DNA from: Phallusia fumigata
Lineage: Eukaryota; Chordata; Ascidiacea; Phlebobranchia; Ascidiidae
Assembly (NCBI GenBank): GCA_008931825.1
Contig: QXVZ01032406.1
Coordinates: 20,983 to 84,982, forward strand
Length of the DNA: 64,000 nt
Reading direction: 5' to 3'
The notes under the pieces were generated by a model. The model saw nothing but the letters and a program-made list of their open reading frames with translations. It did no database searches and had not been told where the DNA came from. Made by a program: the position numbers and the translations under genes. How positions within the stretch are numbered: position 1 is the first letter of the stretch; every line of letters begins with the position of its first letter. This document shows positions 36,701-51,700 of the stretch, piece after piece.

Positions 36701-39700
36701 ATGTTTAGCTTGACATTATTGTAGCTACTGTTTGTTTGTAAACAATACGAAAACTCAGCTGCCACCACCAATGTTCTTATTTCCTTGTTTCTCTTCCAGC
36801 GGTGGTTCGTATGGAGATATCCGTGTTGTGTACAGCACAGCCGAGGTCGACCTTGTTTCGGAAATGTTGAAAAACAACAAAAATCTCCTCGATTTGTTTC
36901 TATCACCGACAGTTGCACAAAATATCGGTTTGTTCCAATCCTAGTCATTATGGGCCCCCTTTTTTTTTCTTTTCTCCCCCTGCAGCTTGTCCATCACTTT
37001 TGACATGAAATGTGTGATGGATTTTGATGAAACTTTTGCAGTTGGTAGATGTAGTCATGACGGTGTGTCATCAGTTTTGTTTAACCCCACAGTCCCAGTG
37101 TTTACCCTGCTAGCCCCCTAAAATGGGTCAAATTATTAACGATGTCCGAATTGAATAAAATTTGACAGTTTGTAAGACATGCCAGTGTGGTGTATGGGAA
37201 TTATAATTTGACCCCATAGCCCCAATGGTACCCCACTAGCCCCCTAAAATGGGTCAAACTATTAACGACATTCGAATTGCATAAAACTTGCCCTCTAAAA
37301 TGGTTAAAATTACAAACAATGTCTGAATTGGTTGAAATTTGCACAGTTTGTAGAACATCATCATGGTATGGCAATTTAATTGTTTGACCTTATAACCCAA
37401 GCAATTAGCCTGTTAGCCCCCTAAGTGGATCAGTGGTGTGTCATTCCGTTTTTTTTTCTTATTTGCTATAATTTTGACATGTATATAACTGCAGTGATGC
37501 TTAATCATCAACTTTGCATATGTGGGGACCCATATGTTTCTGCCTGCAGAAACAATCTTGTTATAAAAAGCTAAGTATGGGACGCAATGTGAAATGATGG
37601 AGTGAATATATATCCTTTATAAAATGAGTGATAGGCTATGTGAAATGGCAATATGGTGAAAGCCACCCTTCTAGTTTGGTTTCTGAAACAATTTTTTGCT
37701 GTAAACAATCTCACCATGTGATGATGATTATTTGGTTTCATTTTGTTTGTGCAACTTGCCACTGATATATGGAGCTGAACAAAAGTTTTTTTGAAACCTT
37801 ACACTTCAATGGAATATTTCCGAAAACCTTGTCAATGTGTTTTGCAGATGTTGGTCTTCGGCTCCATCAAGTGGACATAACTTCATCGGAAAACCCACAG
37901 ACAACTTGTGCAGAGGCTTGTCTGCGTGAGAAAGCTTGTGGTGGATTCATGTTTAGTTCCTCCTCGTATGAATGTGAGTGGATGGCAAGTGACTTGTTGG
38001 ATGATGGAAAGTCCACAAACCCTTCTTCATCAGAACAAACTTTGTCGAGATATTTGTTCTTCAAGAAAGACTTAATTAAGGTAAATCTGGGTTGACTAAC
38101 ATCAACATCAATTGACAAAGAACAAACTTCTAATTTTCATGAGAAATTTGTTGCAATAATGTTTTCACTTTGGCACCTCAGGCAAGTTACTTGTACAAAT
38201 CGCAAGCTAAATCTGGGATGGATTTTATTCCGATTACTGGGGCATCGTTGATAATGAAAGCTGGGCAGAAGTTTGCTGACATAGAAATCACAATCATGAA
38301 AGACAGCGAACCAGAGTTAGACGAAGATTTTAAGGTAAACCTGACATTATTACAAAATATACCGAAATCAATGTTTGCATTATTGGAAATATTAAAAAAT
38401 TGAATATACAGTTGTTACAACTTACCTATTCCCAATTGATTTTATTTTTCTGATCTTTGTATTGGAAACTTGAAACACTCGTAACAATTGTTTCTTCGAC
38501 TAATCCCAGGTCCAACTTTTATCGGTTGAAGTTCTTGAGGTTGATTCGGATCAAATAAACCTTCCTCTGCTCCTCCCTCCAACTTCCTCCCGGATCACCA
38601 TCATGGAGAACGATCATCCTTATGGGATGTTTGTGCTGAGAAGCTCGGATCCGGATTTAGTGAGCTCAATGGAAGTGGAGGAACAATCAATGTTGTCGCT
38701 GGAGATGGTTGTGGAGCGAAAAGGTTCGAGGATTTTGGAAGGGAAATTTACACCTGGATTGTGGCAAACAGGGCAAATGGAAACTTTTTAACAGCACCAA
38801 AACATTGTCTTTAGTTTGATCGTGTCAAACTTGATGACAGAGAACTTTTGATAAAAGGTGGTTTCGTGGTAAAATCGCAAATTTTAGTTTAAACTCCTGT
38901 AGTTGTTAACCAAATGAAAGTGTGGATGTAGCACATGTGTATTACATAGTTACTGAACTTGCCAGCATGAGATCATCACAAATATTTGCAAAACATGATC
39001 TGATTAGCTGTGTTGCCAACACATTGCTGACTTGATTGGGTTATGTTTCAGAAGCGCTTGTAGCATTTATCGTGTGGCTCTGACAATTTATGACATAATG
39101 ATTTCAGGCGGAAGTGTTGGTGATGTCACAGTTGACTGGTTTGTTGCCGGAGGGAGCGCGTTACGCAACGATGATTTCACAGGAGATGACGCAACATTAA
39201 AATTTGCACACGGGGAGGCAAGCAAAGGTGAAAAATGTTTGTTGAGTTGTTGAAAAGTTTTACTTCTGCAAAGCTTAAGGTGTGCAACCACCAATGATTA
39301 TATCTATCACTCATTTTTGTCACAATAATATTAAACTTTGTGTAAACTGCAGTACCAGTCAGTAAATATCCATTATTGAGTGGTAAGACAATATTACTTT
39401 TACTTCCAGTCATCAGTCTCACTGTGTTGGACGACGACATCCCCGAAGCAGATGAAGACATCGAGATCCACCTCAATAATCCATCAGGCGGCGCTGTTGT
39501 GAGTTCCAGTGCAAACCAAACTCGTGTTGTGATTCTTGCAAATGACAAGGTTGGGGGTGTCGTTGGGTTCATGCCAAGTTCCAGGTCTCTGATTGGTCGA
39601 GAAGGTGGGTGTGTTCCTGGTGGAATCCATATGTTTTAGGTGTTAACCAAAGTGTAAAGCAATGGCTATGGCACAGAGTGTACTGCTTATCGTACCTGAC

Positions 39701-42700
39701 AAGACAGGTAATGCAGGCCGAACCAGTTGTAGCCTATGTGTGGTAAAAAGTTCTAAAAATATCAAAGATCTGTTTGCGTTGTAATAGATTACATATTTGT
39801 TGCAACCCCCAGGTTGAGAACCACTGGTGTAAAGTAACAAAAAGTTTTTACAGGTTTTCTGCCTTCAAATTTGAACAGTAGCTGGGCTATTGTGCCACCT
39901 CTGCCACTTTTTTTTCATAATAATTATAATTTTTCACCCAAGGTCGATATTTGTTGCAGGTGAAAACATCACACTTCACTTGTTCCGCACTGAACCAGCG
40001 CTCGGCGTTTGTGAAGTGTCATGGTTCATTGAATCTGTCAGTGGTCATGTGACCGAGCATGGTTTCAACTCAACAGAGGGATCACTCATCCTCGCATCTG
40101 GAGTGAAGGAAGAATCGATTACTCTTCATCTCACTCCTGATGCGGTACCAGAGGTCAAGGAGGAATACCAGTTAGTTCTGAGGAGTGCTCGAAGTCTTGG
40201 TGAGTTAGTTTGTTGGATGATCAGATTTTCCTAAAAGCTTTTCCAGTAAAAAGCAACCTTTTGAACGCATTGTGCCAGTTCAGAAATTATGTCCAAAGGT
40301 TAATGACTTCATGTGATGACATCATTGCTTTAAAACAAAGAGGTCACAAAACTTGCTAATTACTCGTAATTACTTGGTGGTTTGTTCACAAACATGTGAA
40401 GCCTTAAAGTTTTTATCCTCCAGACATTCATGGATCAGGAGGAGCAGAGGTTGATCCTGACTCTTCTGTTGCTGAGATCTCGATCGAGGACAGTGATGAT
40501 CCTCATGGAGTCTTCCAGGTCACCGCAACATCACAGAGGATGGATGTGGAGGAGAAAGAAAGAATGATCGACATCTTCATCTCCAGAAGATTCGGATCTA
40601 TTGGACGAGTACGAGCTTATTATGATGTAATCCCTGGTGAGTGAAAATTTCGTGTTGTCATTTTGACAAAAGTTAACTTGATCGCAAAGAAAACTTTTAC
40701 GGATCATTCACAGGGACATTATCAACACTGAATCCTGACATTGAAGTGGCCGACCCGGGACGCGATTTTACTTTCAACTCTGAACAAAGTTTTGTCGATT
40801 TTGATGACGGCATAACATCAATGCCCATTATGATGCAAATAATTGACGATGACGTTCCGGAGTTGAATGAGATATTCCACGTAAACCTAACCGAGGTCAA
40901 ACTAATCGGTGATGATGTCACACCCATCCTCCCACCGACAATCAGTGAGTTGCTTTCATCCAGTTTCAACACATGGGATTCACCTTCTGTCATTTTCAGG
41001 TGAGGGGAACTCCCTTGCACAGGTTGTGATAAACGCGAACGACGGAACAAAGGGCGTCGCACGATTCCACCGTGATTCGGTCGATGTTTCGGTGGCTGAG
41101 GGAATCGGGCAGCTGCAACTTAAGATTGTTCGGGACCGTGGAACGTATGGAAAAGTCAATGTGTTTGTGTTCTCGCAAAACAGGGAAGCTGTGATCGATG
41201 AGGATTTCACATGCAACCCAGAGGTTTGGACTCACCCTAAATCGGTAGTTCACCCCTATAAGATTAACCCCCAATTATTTTCACCCGACCTCTGGACCTG
41301 CTGTGTCTTGTGTGCAGCTCCAGTTAATAGCTAAGACATGGAGTTTGCTTCACTTTTAACTTTGTGTGGATTTGCAGACCATTGTGTTCAACGACAACCA
41401 AGACACAACAGTGTACAACATAGAAATCATCAATGACACAATACCAGAGGGCGCTGAATCGTTTGAAGTGTTGCTTGGCAACCCATCACATGGTTTGCAG
41501 CTTGGCAACGTTACCAAGGCAACCATCACGATTTTGTCGAACGACGATGCGCATGGGAGACTGGCATTCGATAACTCTGGAAATATTGCGATCACCGAAC
41601 CTGAACTTTCAAAGTAAGTCGACACAATAAAACTTTCTGCAAGCCGCTTGCAACGCTTTTCTTCTCGCAGCATTTCCAACAGCCGAGCGGAACTTGTCGT
41701 AACTCGTCTGCCACTAGATGGCGTGTTTGGTCAAGTTTCTGTCCAGTTTAAAATTGAACGAGTGACATCATCAGGTGACGTCACAGATGATGATGTCATT
41801 GATTTAGTCCCAAGTGGGGGTTATGTGACAATTGACGATGGTGTTGGATTTGAGGTAAGATTTCAGAGATACTGAGCTATACATGGTAACAGATGAAAGG
41901 CTAAGTTATTTTCCTGATGATGACAACATCTTGTGTGGAAATGTAGAAAATTTTTACATGTAAAAGTTGTTTGGATTTTTTAATTTGTCGTAAATGAAGA
42001 TAGAATTTCTATTTAATGTGGACATGTTTGTTTTAAATATCTCCATTGAAATTCATTCTGAGCCAAGTTATGCAAGGGGTTGAAACTGATTGATTGACTT
42101 TAAACATGCGTCATCCATGTAATATACCTTGCTATGTTCCTCATGCTTGCAAAATATTTAAATCTGTCCATAATTTTTAGGTGATAGAGATTGCAGCAGT
42201 TGCAGATGATGTGCCAGAGTTGAGGGAATGTTATCGTGTGACCTTGTTTGACCCCCAGAACGGAGCCACGTTAAACATAACAGGGACAAGCACCGATATC
42301 TGTGTTGGTGAAAATGATGCTCCTTATGGATTGTTCACTGTCTATCCCTCTGCTACCAGGTATTGAATGTTTGTAGGGATAAGGTTCCGTAGTTAAGTAA
42401 AACTTCAAATTGAATTAAAAATTGATTTCTTGCAATCAGTAAAACAACAGAAGTTCTGAGTGTGTTGGCTGTGGTGGTGTGGAAGTGGTGTTGGAAGCAA
42501 CAATTTGATAACAGTTTGTTGTCTGCTTCATCTTCATCTCAACATGTTTCATTAATTTGTTTGCAAAAAATGTTTGCAGAAATATATCTCGTGAGTATCG
42601 GGTGAGGGAAAGCCCCGATAAACATGTGATTCATTTCAATGTCGTTCGAAGCCAAGGTTCGCTCGGGAAAGTGACGGTGGATATTGCGACTGTGGAAGGT

Positions 42701-45700
42701 GCAAAAGCGAAAATTAAAGTTGAATTAAATAATAGTGGCCAAGAACAACAAAAAATTAAAAAGGAACAATTAAAACATTGTTGCCAGGAGTTTGATCCCC
42801 GCATGAACTGAGATTACATTTTTGTTCTCAGTAACAAACCGGCAAAATGAAAAAATTAACTTCATATTATTTTTCAGATTCAGCCAAGCCCTTCTCCCCA
42901 CCTGCGACACCGAAATCAGTTTTATCGCCATTTCAAACTTTCAATGGAAGCGGGGGGTTTCGATTCCACATTTTTCATCACAACAATGAGAGCTACCTGG
43001 TATATTTGACTTCCAACCTGGTTCGTCCAATCACATCTCTCGTTGGGAGTTCAGGGACGGTGACCTCGTTGACCTCTGACATCCATTCAACTCTGTACTT
43101 ATGGAGAGGAGTCTACGTCCCTATACAAGTGAGCTGGGGAAACGATATCACAATGTTTCAGCGTTTTATTTCCTTTTTTAAATACCTAGTGTTGTCTTAA
43201 AAATATGATGGAAATTTGCACGTTTTTTTTTAAATATTGGTTTATGTTTCAGACACTTGAAACAGATGGAGCATCAGATGTCACATCTTTCAAGGTTGTA
43301 GATGATCTTTATGTTTTCATTTGCAACTCTGGGGAAAGTGGAAGGTAAATCCCCAAATCAAATGTAAAACTTTGGAAAAAGAATTTGATTGATTTCTTTC
43401 GGTCCTGACACTCACGTCATGTCAGCGATACACCAAGACTTTTTCAGACACCCCTTTTGCTTTTAGGTTTAATGTGAAGGAATATTTGTTTAGTGCCCTT
43501 GCAAAGCTTCTTATTGAGCAGGGTGTTACATCAGCTCATCAGACTCTGCTTTGCTTTAGTATTGCTACTAGTGATGTTTTTAATTTTTTCATGTTTCACA
43601 AATTTTAAATTTTAGGCGTGAAACAAAATCTCGCCTCTACAAACTTAGCGATGATGGAAATGTTAGAGTTCTGCAAAACATTGACACGAAGGGAGCATCA
43701 AGTGTTGCATCGTTTTCCAGTGATAATGTCACTTACCTAGTTGTCACTAACAGTTTGGACAATAACCACGTAAGTCTTTGTTTTTGTTGTTATAGTTCAA
43801 CAACCTAACATGGAAGAGGAATTTTTTCCTGATCACATGATCAGTTTATTTCAAACTAAATTTTGATAATTTTTAAAGCACAAGAAACCAGTGGATTTTA
43901 AAAATGATGTTTTTTACTACTTTCTGAGGAACTGTAGAAGCAATGGACCTCATCACTCTGTTATTTGCAGGTTTCCAGCATCGACTCTGTGGTGTTCCGC
44001 TTCAATGAGCATTTAGAAATACTCGAACAAATTCAAACTTTACCCACAAGAGGTGCTGCAGAGTCGACTGTTTTTGAAATGTCAGGGAGCAAGTATTTAG
44101 TGATTGCCAACAGGTATGGGATCGCAAACACATAAATAATGTCAGATGAAGTAACACTCACTTTTCCAGATTTGACTCTGAAGTCGAGGGAAACTCCCTT
44201 GTACTGTCGGTTGTTTATAAGTGGGACAAAATTTCTCAGTCGTTTATCCAACGGCAGTCACTCGAAGTTTCCCACGCTAATGATGTCATCCACTCTGTTG
44301 TCAGCGACCGACATTTCCTGCTTGTTGCATGCGCTACCCAGCAAAACAATGAAGTGACATCATTTACTTCTGATGTCATCAAAGTCTTTCAGGTTTCTGT
44401 CAATTATGTTTTTAATCAAACAAATCTGATATTACTGTTTGCTGGTTTGTACTTACATTCATCGTGTTTCACATAAATTTTGCTTTTTTATGCCTGTATG
44501 TGTGTGAAGAGGCTACTGATCTTTTGTGTAAAGCATTTATGTTTTTGTGTTGCCAGATCTTTGTCAATGACAACGAAGGTCGGTTGATATTCCGACGTCA
44601 GCAAACTATTCCAATGACAAGAATAAATAAGTTGGAAATATTAACAACATCAACTTGGGATTTCGAGCAAACCACGCTCTTGTGCGCCTCCAGTGACTAC
44701 TCATCTCAATGTTTCCTGTTCAATCATCAGTCTCAGTTGTTTGAGACAATCATGGAAACAATGCCAGCCAATCATATTTTGCCACATGTCATCAGCAAGA
44801 CAACAACACTGGTAGTCGCCGTGGCAACAAATCAACATCAAATTGATACCGGAACCTTTACTGATGGTAGCCATGACAACACACTTGGTTTCAAACAATT
44901 CTCTTTCTCGGGTGTTTATGACATCATAAACACGATTGATAACACTTCAACATTGGATTATGACACGATTGGTGATTATGTTCCCATTCGTAATGGTTCG
45001 AGTTTAACTTTTGAACCCGGTGTGCGAGTTATGTCAATGGCAATGACGATACTCAATGATGGTTTGCCAGAACAAGATGAAAAATTTAAGGTAACAATTG
45101 ACAAAAGGTTGAAACTGAAGTGATAAAACTTTTTCGGTAAAATTTTCGGTAGGTTGTATTTTCGTGTCCAAATGTTTCACATTTTTTAGGTTGTGTTAGG
45201 CAAGTCTCGAGATCAGCGGGTTGTTATCGATGAGAAAAGTTCATTAAATGTGATTATTGAGGCGAATGACAATGCACATGGAATATTTGGATTCGATGTT
45301 GTAAGTGAGAGCAGGAAACAAAAAGTTTTGAAAATCATCAAAGACTTGTGCAATAAATTGAGCTTAAAAGTTGAAACTACTTGTAACCAAGTTTTCAACC
45401 AACACTGAAGAAACTAATTTTAAACGTTATCTGCAACATTTAGTGCGTATGATAAGTTTATGTTAACACATATTATGTTGGTCTGGGTTTGATGTCTGAA
45501 GCATAATTTTAATTTCTGCACACACAAATAAACACTACCCAGTGGTTGGGCTTTTAGAAGGTTGTAAAACCACTAAAAAATTATACTTTTCTCAGGATTC
45601 ACTTGAGAAGAAAGTTGAAGAAACGTTGCATGACAATGTTTTTACTCTCAACATTCACCGAAATATGTCAGCTTTTGGTCATGTGATCATTGGTTGGCGT

Positions 45701-48700
45701 GCCAACGGGGCTGTTAATGACATCACGCCAGTTTCTGGACAGGTTTGTGATGTCATACTGATTGACCTTCCTCTACCTGAATATTTGTTGGGTGAATTAC
45801 TTATGACAATAATATGTTTCTAGATAAATTTTGAGCCCGGCCAGGAAATTTCCTCGTTGCAGATGAGTGTGTTGGCCGACAAACTTCCAGAAGTTGATGA
45901 GAATGTTTTTGTCGAGTTGTTCAACCCAATATTGGTCGGCACCACTTCAAGGTTTGACTAATTTTATTGTTTGATTCTACAAAATCCAAGTTTGTAAAAG
46001 TTGAAAATTTTATTGTTTTTAACTTTCTTAGCTCGTCACCTCCACAACTCAACAGCTCCACCTTGAGGGCACATGTTGTTATTCTTTCCAATGATTCACC
46101 CCACGGCGTTGTTTCTTGGAGTGTAAACGCGCTGCGAACTGTGATCAATGAAGCAGAAACTCCCAGTGAAGCCTTGGTCACGCTTGAGTTGGTTCGCAGT
46201 CAAGGTGCGATGGGAGACATCGAGGTTGGTGGATGGAAATTTGTTTTCCCATTATTTAGGTCGACAATCCATGGATATAAATAGTCTCAATAAAAAGATG
46301 TCGAAACACTGTTTGTCGAAACATAGAAAATGTGTTAAACGCAGGTACTGGTTTGCATTGAGATTTTCGTTATTTGTTGGAGTATTTTTTTGCCGTTGTA
46401 GGTTTCCTTCAAAACATCGGAGGCTGTGAATCTACCCGCAAAATCGAGAGCGCTACCCGGTGTTGATTTTATTTCTCGTCATTCATCACTAGTCATGCGT
46501 GAAAACTCCACTAGGGCGGCGATATCAATCAGCATAATTCCTGACGACATTCCCGAGGATATTGAATCATTTTATGTGCTAATAGATGGAGTGAAGCTGA
46601 TCGGAGAGTCTGAACACAGCACTGAACCAGGTTGGATGAAATGTCCCAACAGTTTCATTGTGACTCCGTTGCTTCGATCATTGGTTGCCTCTCTAACCCG
46701 CTTAATCACTCAATGTTTTAACAATCTCCAAAATAGATAGAATTTGAATAGACTGCAGACTTTCTCATTGTGGTTAACTATTTGGTTGTTTGAACCTTTA
46801 GCCCAAAAGTAAATTAAATTATTGCCACATGTCTATGAAACACATTGTATATTTGGTCATTGGTACATATGAATTTTTGGACCTAATACCTCCAGCAGTT
46901 ACCCTTCTAGCTCCCTAGGTTTGGCAGATTATTAAATTATTGCCACATTAGATTGAATTTTAAAGGTTTGTGTATTGGGTCATTGAGGTGTGTCATCTGT
47001 TGTGTATCTTTTTTACCAAAAACAACAAAACTTCCAAGTAATGAAACTGATTGTAAACATCTGTTGCCTTGTTATATATTTACATCGAACCAAACTTGCA
47101 TATTTTGGAGGAATGGGCCAAAACTTGCAAGTGTTCTGTTTGGCCGAGCACCGAGCATCTCACGTAAACGCTCGGTGCTCGGTTGAGCACGCTCGGTGTA
47201 TTGTGACGTCACAAACATTCCCATTTACCCTGTGGTTTTTACTTTTTCAAGGTTCCTTATCTAGCCACCAAGGCTGTATTTAAGCAACAGGAACTAATTA
47301 AAAATACTTTCAAGTATGCATGTTTCCAACCTTTGACATTTTCAAAAACAGTCACTTTTATTCTTGGGGACCTTTAAACATGGAACACTACCCACAAATG
47401 AACGTTCACCGTATAACTGTTAAACCGCAGCGGCAAGATTCATGTAAAAATATTTACAGCATTTTCACCTACAAATGACCGTTAACAAACCCGTTTGTGA
47501 CTCGCCCATTGCATTATTGTGCAATATGCAAGTAATCCATTCGTAGTGCGGATTCCCAGTAATTACGTAGTTTTAAATTTGGTTTAGAATAAACTTTGTC
47601 TAATGATCAGGTTAGTTCATACGACTGCTCAGCCGAGCGGCGAGCATCAAAAATTGCGATGCTCGGTACCAAGTACCCGGGTTCTGGCTCGGTTTGGCCC
47701 ATCCCTAATATTTTGACAACAATCTAGCAAAACACCTAATCAACAACTATATGTGTGTGGGCCCCCAAGTATTTCCACCTGTAACTATGAGACCCAATGT
47801 AAAAAAACATATTCTCTTTATTTGGTCAGTGTATGTGGACAATGTGTTGTTGTCACAATATGTTGATGAAGTTATGCAAGTTTTAATGCCAGTTGTTGAC
47901 CACTAGGTATCGGGCCGGCTGGGAGCGAAGTGGCTGAAGTTACAATAGATGAAAATGACAATTCTCGTGGATTTATTCAGTTTGATGTCACTAGAAACAG
48001 TGAAGGTGCTATAGAGGCGTACGAGCTTCCTCGAGTCAACAACTCACTCAAGGTTGTTTACATCGATTTTGTTGTTGCTTCAAAGTTTCTGCAACAAAAA
48101 TATTTTAGATTCCATTATCTCGGGTACCTGGGCTTTTTCGCACGGTGGGGGTTGAGTGGATTGCTCGACCAGAAACTGCGAAAAACTCTGATTTCTTCCC
48201 CTCATCCGGTTCTGTCCAATTCATTGAGGGTATGACATCATCACACATAGAAATGTTTATCGCCGATGACAACGAGGTTGAGTTTTTGGAAACTTTCACA
48301 ATTCAACTTGTTGGAACCTCAGGTGAGTTTTGTGAAAAATTGATAAGAAGGAAAATTTAAATGCATTCTTATTCATTCATGCCAATAAAGCTAAAACTTT
48401 AAAATTGAAAAGAGTATCTGCTTCAAGCAAATATCTAAAAATGTCGGATGTGAAACCAAATCTTTACTGTGCAGGTGGGGCAAAGTTAGGGGGTGATTTA
48501 AAAGTTTCAGTGAACATCGTACCAAATGATTCACCCAGCGGAATGTTTGGCTTTATCCAACTTTCCCAAACACTGGATGAGTCGACCGCAGTGGATGACC
48601 CGAACGGAGTTACAGAATTTCGAGTTGAAAGGTTTCAGGGTAGCAGGTGAGTTCGGAGCGCTGCTGTTTACTCCTTTTGATGAAAATAGAGTGCAATTTT

Positions 48701-51700
48701 TGATTAAAATATTTTGTAGTGAGGATGTTACGTTGCTATGGGAACTGGAGGACTCTGCTCGTTTTGATTTAACTCCGGTATCAGGGAAGCTACTCTTTCC
48801 TGCCCTCGCACGGTCAAAGGTGATCAGACTGCGAAGTCTTCCCGATCAAATTATGGAGGGCGAAGAGAGATTTGATCTTAAACTGAAAACTGTCACCGGA
48901 GGAGCTGAGATTTCACCGGTTGCTGGAATTGCGCAGGTGAAATCTGCTGTTAATTTGCTACAATTGTGTGTTAATTTGCTAAACTTCAAATATTTTGCAA
49001 AAGCTTTAAGCATGTTTGGTTAAATTCGACTCAGTGATTATTCATGTTATTTGGATGCAACTCTCAAGTAAATAATTCCAATTTCTACACATAATTAAAA
49101 ATTTTATCGCCTAAAATAATTGGGCAATGTTTGTATTGTTTGCTAAAGTTATTAGTTTTGATTATATCTGGTCGTTTGGCTAAATACAATCAAATGCATT
49201 TTAAATCCTAACAATTGTAGGGTTTGGGTAACTTTTGTTTTCCCCACGATCTTCGTCACAGGTGATAATCTCAGCTGACCCAGGATCTGCTGGAGTTGTG
49301 TCGATGGCGGGATGTGATGAGGGCTTTGTGATGAGCGAAGATGATGATCGGATGTTGGAAGTTAAATTGGTTAGAGGACCTGCCGTGTTTGGAGAGGTCA
49401 AAGTTCAATGGAGACTCACACCAACTGATGTCAACACTTTTCATTATGTTCAAGGTTTCTGACCCTGACGAATCCAATATTTTCAACAAGAAAAAATTTT
49501 TGATATACAATGCTAACAGAGAATTTGTTTCAATTTTGTTTGTTTGTTTTTGTTTAGGTGAAGCTCAGTTTAAAGATCTTCAGAATGAAACATTGATTAT
49601 TATTGAGGCAATTGATGACAATATACCAGAACTACCAAAGGATTACACACTACAATTGCTATCTGCGATGGGTAAGAGCAATTATAAGTAATTTTGATGT
49701 TGTACAAAATTATTACAACATTTAAACTATTAGGCAAACAATTTACATCATGGTTTTAAACATGGCTGTGGTGTAACAGTTGGGTTGGTGAAGAGGGTTG
49801 TATTACTGCAAGGTTGCTGGTTCAAATCCCAACTAGACTTCTTAATAAGCAGGAAACTTAAGCCACCTTGCTTTAAGCAAGACAGTTCAATTAAGGCGTT
49901 GGTTCGTAAACTTCATGCACTCACCGACTATTTCTTGGTTTACACAGTGCCTGCACACCACCTACTTTCAGAAAACTTTTAAATAGAACGTCATCATCGC
50001 TACAACTTTGCAAGAGCTGACCTACTTTTTGTGAGATTGTTAAAGCGACAATTGCAGAACTATAATGGTGCAAAAAAATTTCTTTGCAATGTTTCACAGA
50101 AATAGCCAAAAAGTTGCTTATGTATAATTTTACCTGTTCCACTCGGTACCATAATTTGGGAAACAATGTGAAGGCAGTGAGAAACAGAAGTTTTTAGGCT
50201 TCAAGAAAATAAACTAGAAATCCTTGTTTTATGCAGGAGGGGCAGAGGTGGATGCCTCGTCCGATGCATGTCATGTAACAGTGACATCTAGTGACAGTCC
50301 ACATGGGACGTTCCAATTCTCTCAACCGGTTTACCATGTAAAGGAAACCGATGAGAATGTGTCACATGACAATATCCACCAATCAGCAACCGACACATCA
50401 TCGTTTGCAAAACTCACTGTTGTGAGAAACAATGGACACATGGGAGAGGTTGGGTTGCTCAAAAATATTTGTTTGTTTGTTTGTTTATTTAAATCATTGA
50501 AAATATATGGAAAGAAATACTAAGCCAGACCAGAAAATAGATTGTCCCAAAAAATTGGTTTATATCAGGAATAATTGTTCAAGTAAGTATTTGCCCAATT
50601 CTACTTTTCATCTGCCCAAACATATATTTTATCAAACGTAAACTTTATAAAACATGTGATTTATCATGTGAATAATTTCTCTTAAGGTCGAACTTGGCAT
50701 AAAAACTTTGCCTGGAACTGCAGCACCCAATGTGGATTATTATCCTGTCAACAAAAAACTTATTTTTACCGACGGCGAACGGTTAAAAGAAATTAACATA
50801 GAGATCATAGATGATAGTGTACCTGAGGGACCGAATGATTTCTATGTCAATATTACAGGTGAAATATTTGATAAATAATATTCAAATAATTTGGCAATTC
50901 ACCGAGTAGAAGACAATTACTTTTCAAGTATTGAAGTAAAAAATATCAGACTTTAACTTCATACTTCACCTGATTGATTATTGCCATGGTGATCATTTGA
51001 AACTAACTTTTTTTCTGACAGATGTGACCTTTCTCACCTCTGACCTTTCATCACATGACTCGCCACCTGAGCTTGGCGACATCAAGTGGTCATCTGTGCT
51101 AATTGCAAAGAGTGACGGTGCCGAGGGATTGGTGGAGTTTGAAGAGGGGAGTGTGGAAGTTGATGAAGATGTTGGATTTGCTCGTGTGTCATTGGTTGGT
51201 TGGAGCTCGTTTCATCTTTATTGGGTGGAAACAGATTAACCAATGAGCCGACTTCTAATTATTGTTTATTTCCATGGAAATCGAAACAGCCAGAAATAAA
51301 AAAAATGTTTAAGCCCTATTTACACCTTATTGGAAAGTATTTTACTTTGTCAATTAGTTTGCTGCAATTTCAAACATTAGCTCAGTTTTCTGTTAAATCA
51401 AATATTTTTGAAGGTTCGAAAGGCTGGGAGTTACGGAAGCATTTCGGTGACCCTAAACTCACTCAACCAAACAGCTCGACGAAATGTGGACTTTCTACTG
51501 CCCTCCGATGGATTATTTGTTGAGTTTGAAGATGGGCAGCAGGTGGCAGAAGCGAGTATTCAAATTATCAACGACGATGAGATGGAAGAAGCGGAAAAAT
51601 TCACTTTGATAATCTCAAATCCTGAAGGAGGAGCAAGGCTTGGGAGCAGATTACTCAAGGAGGTTTAGATGAAATATTTGCAACATAAATATGTGTTTGA

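Noticed and set aside
37080-37440. CRISPR-like regular repeats
   Set aside because: Units of about 110 bp are degenerate throughout with no unique spacers; the host is a eukaryote. It is a minisatellite core of the composite repeat.
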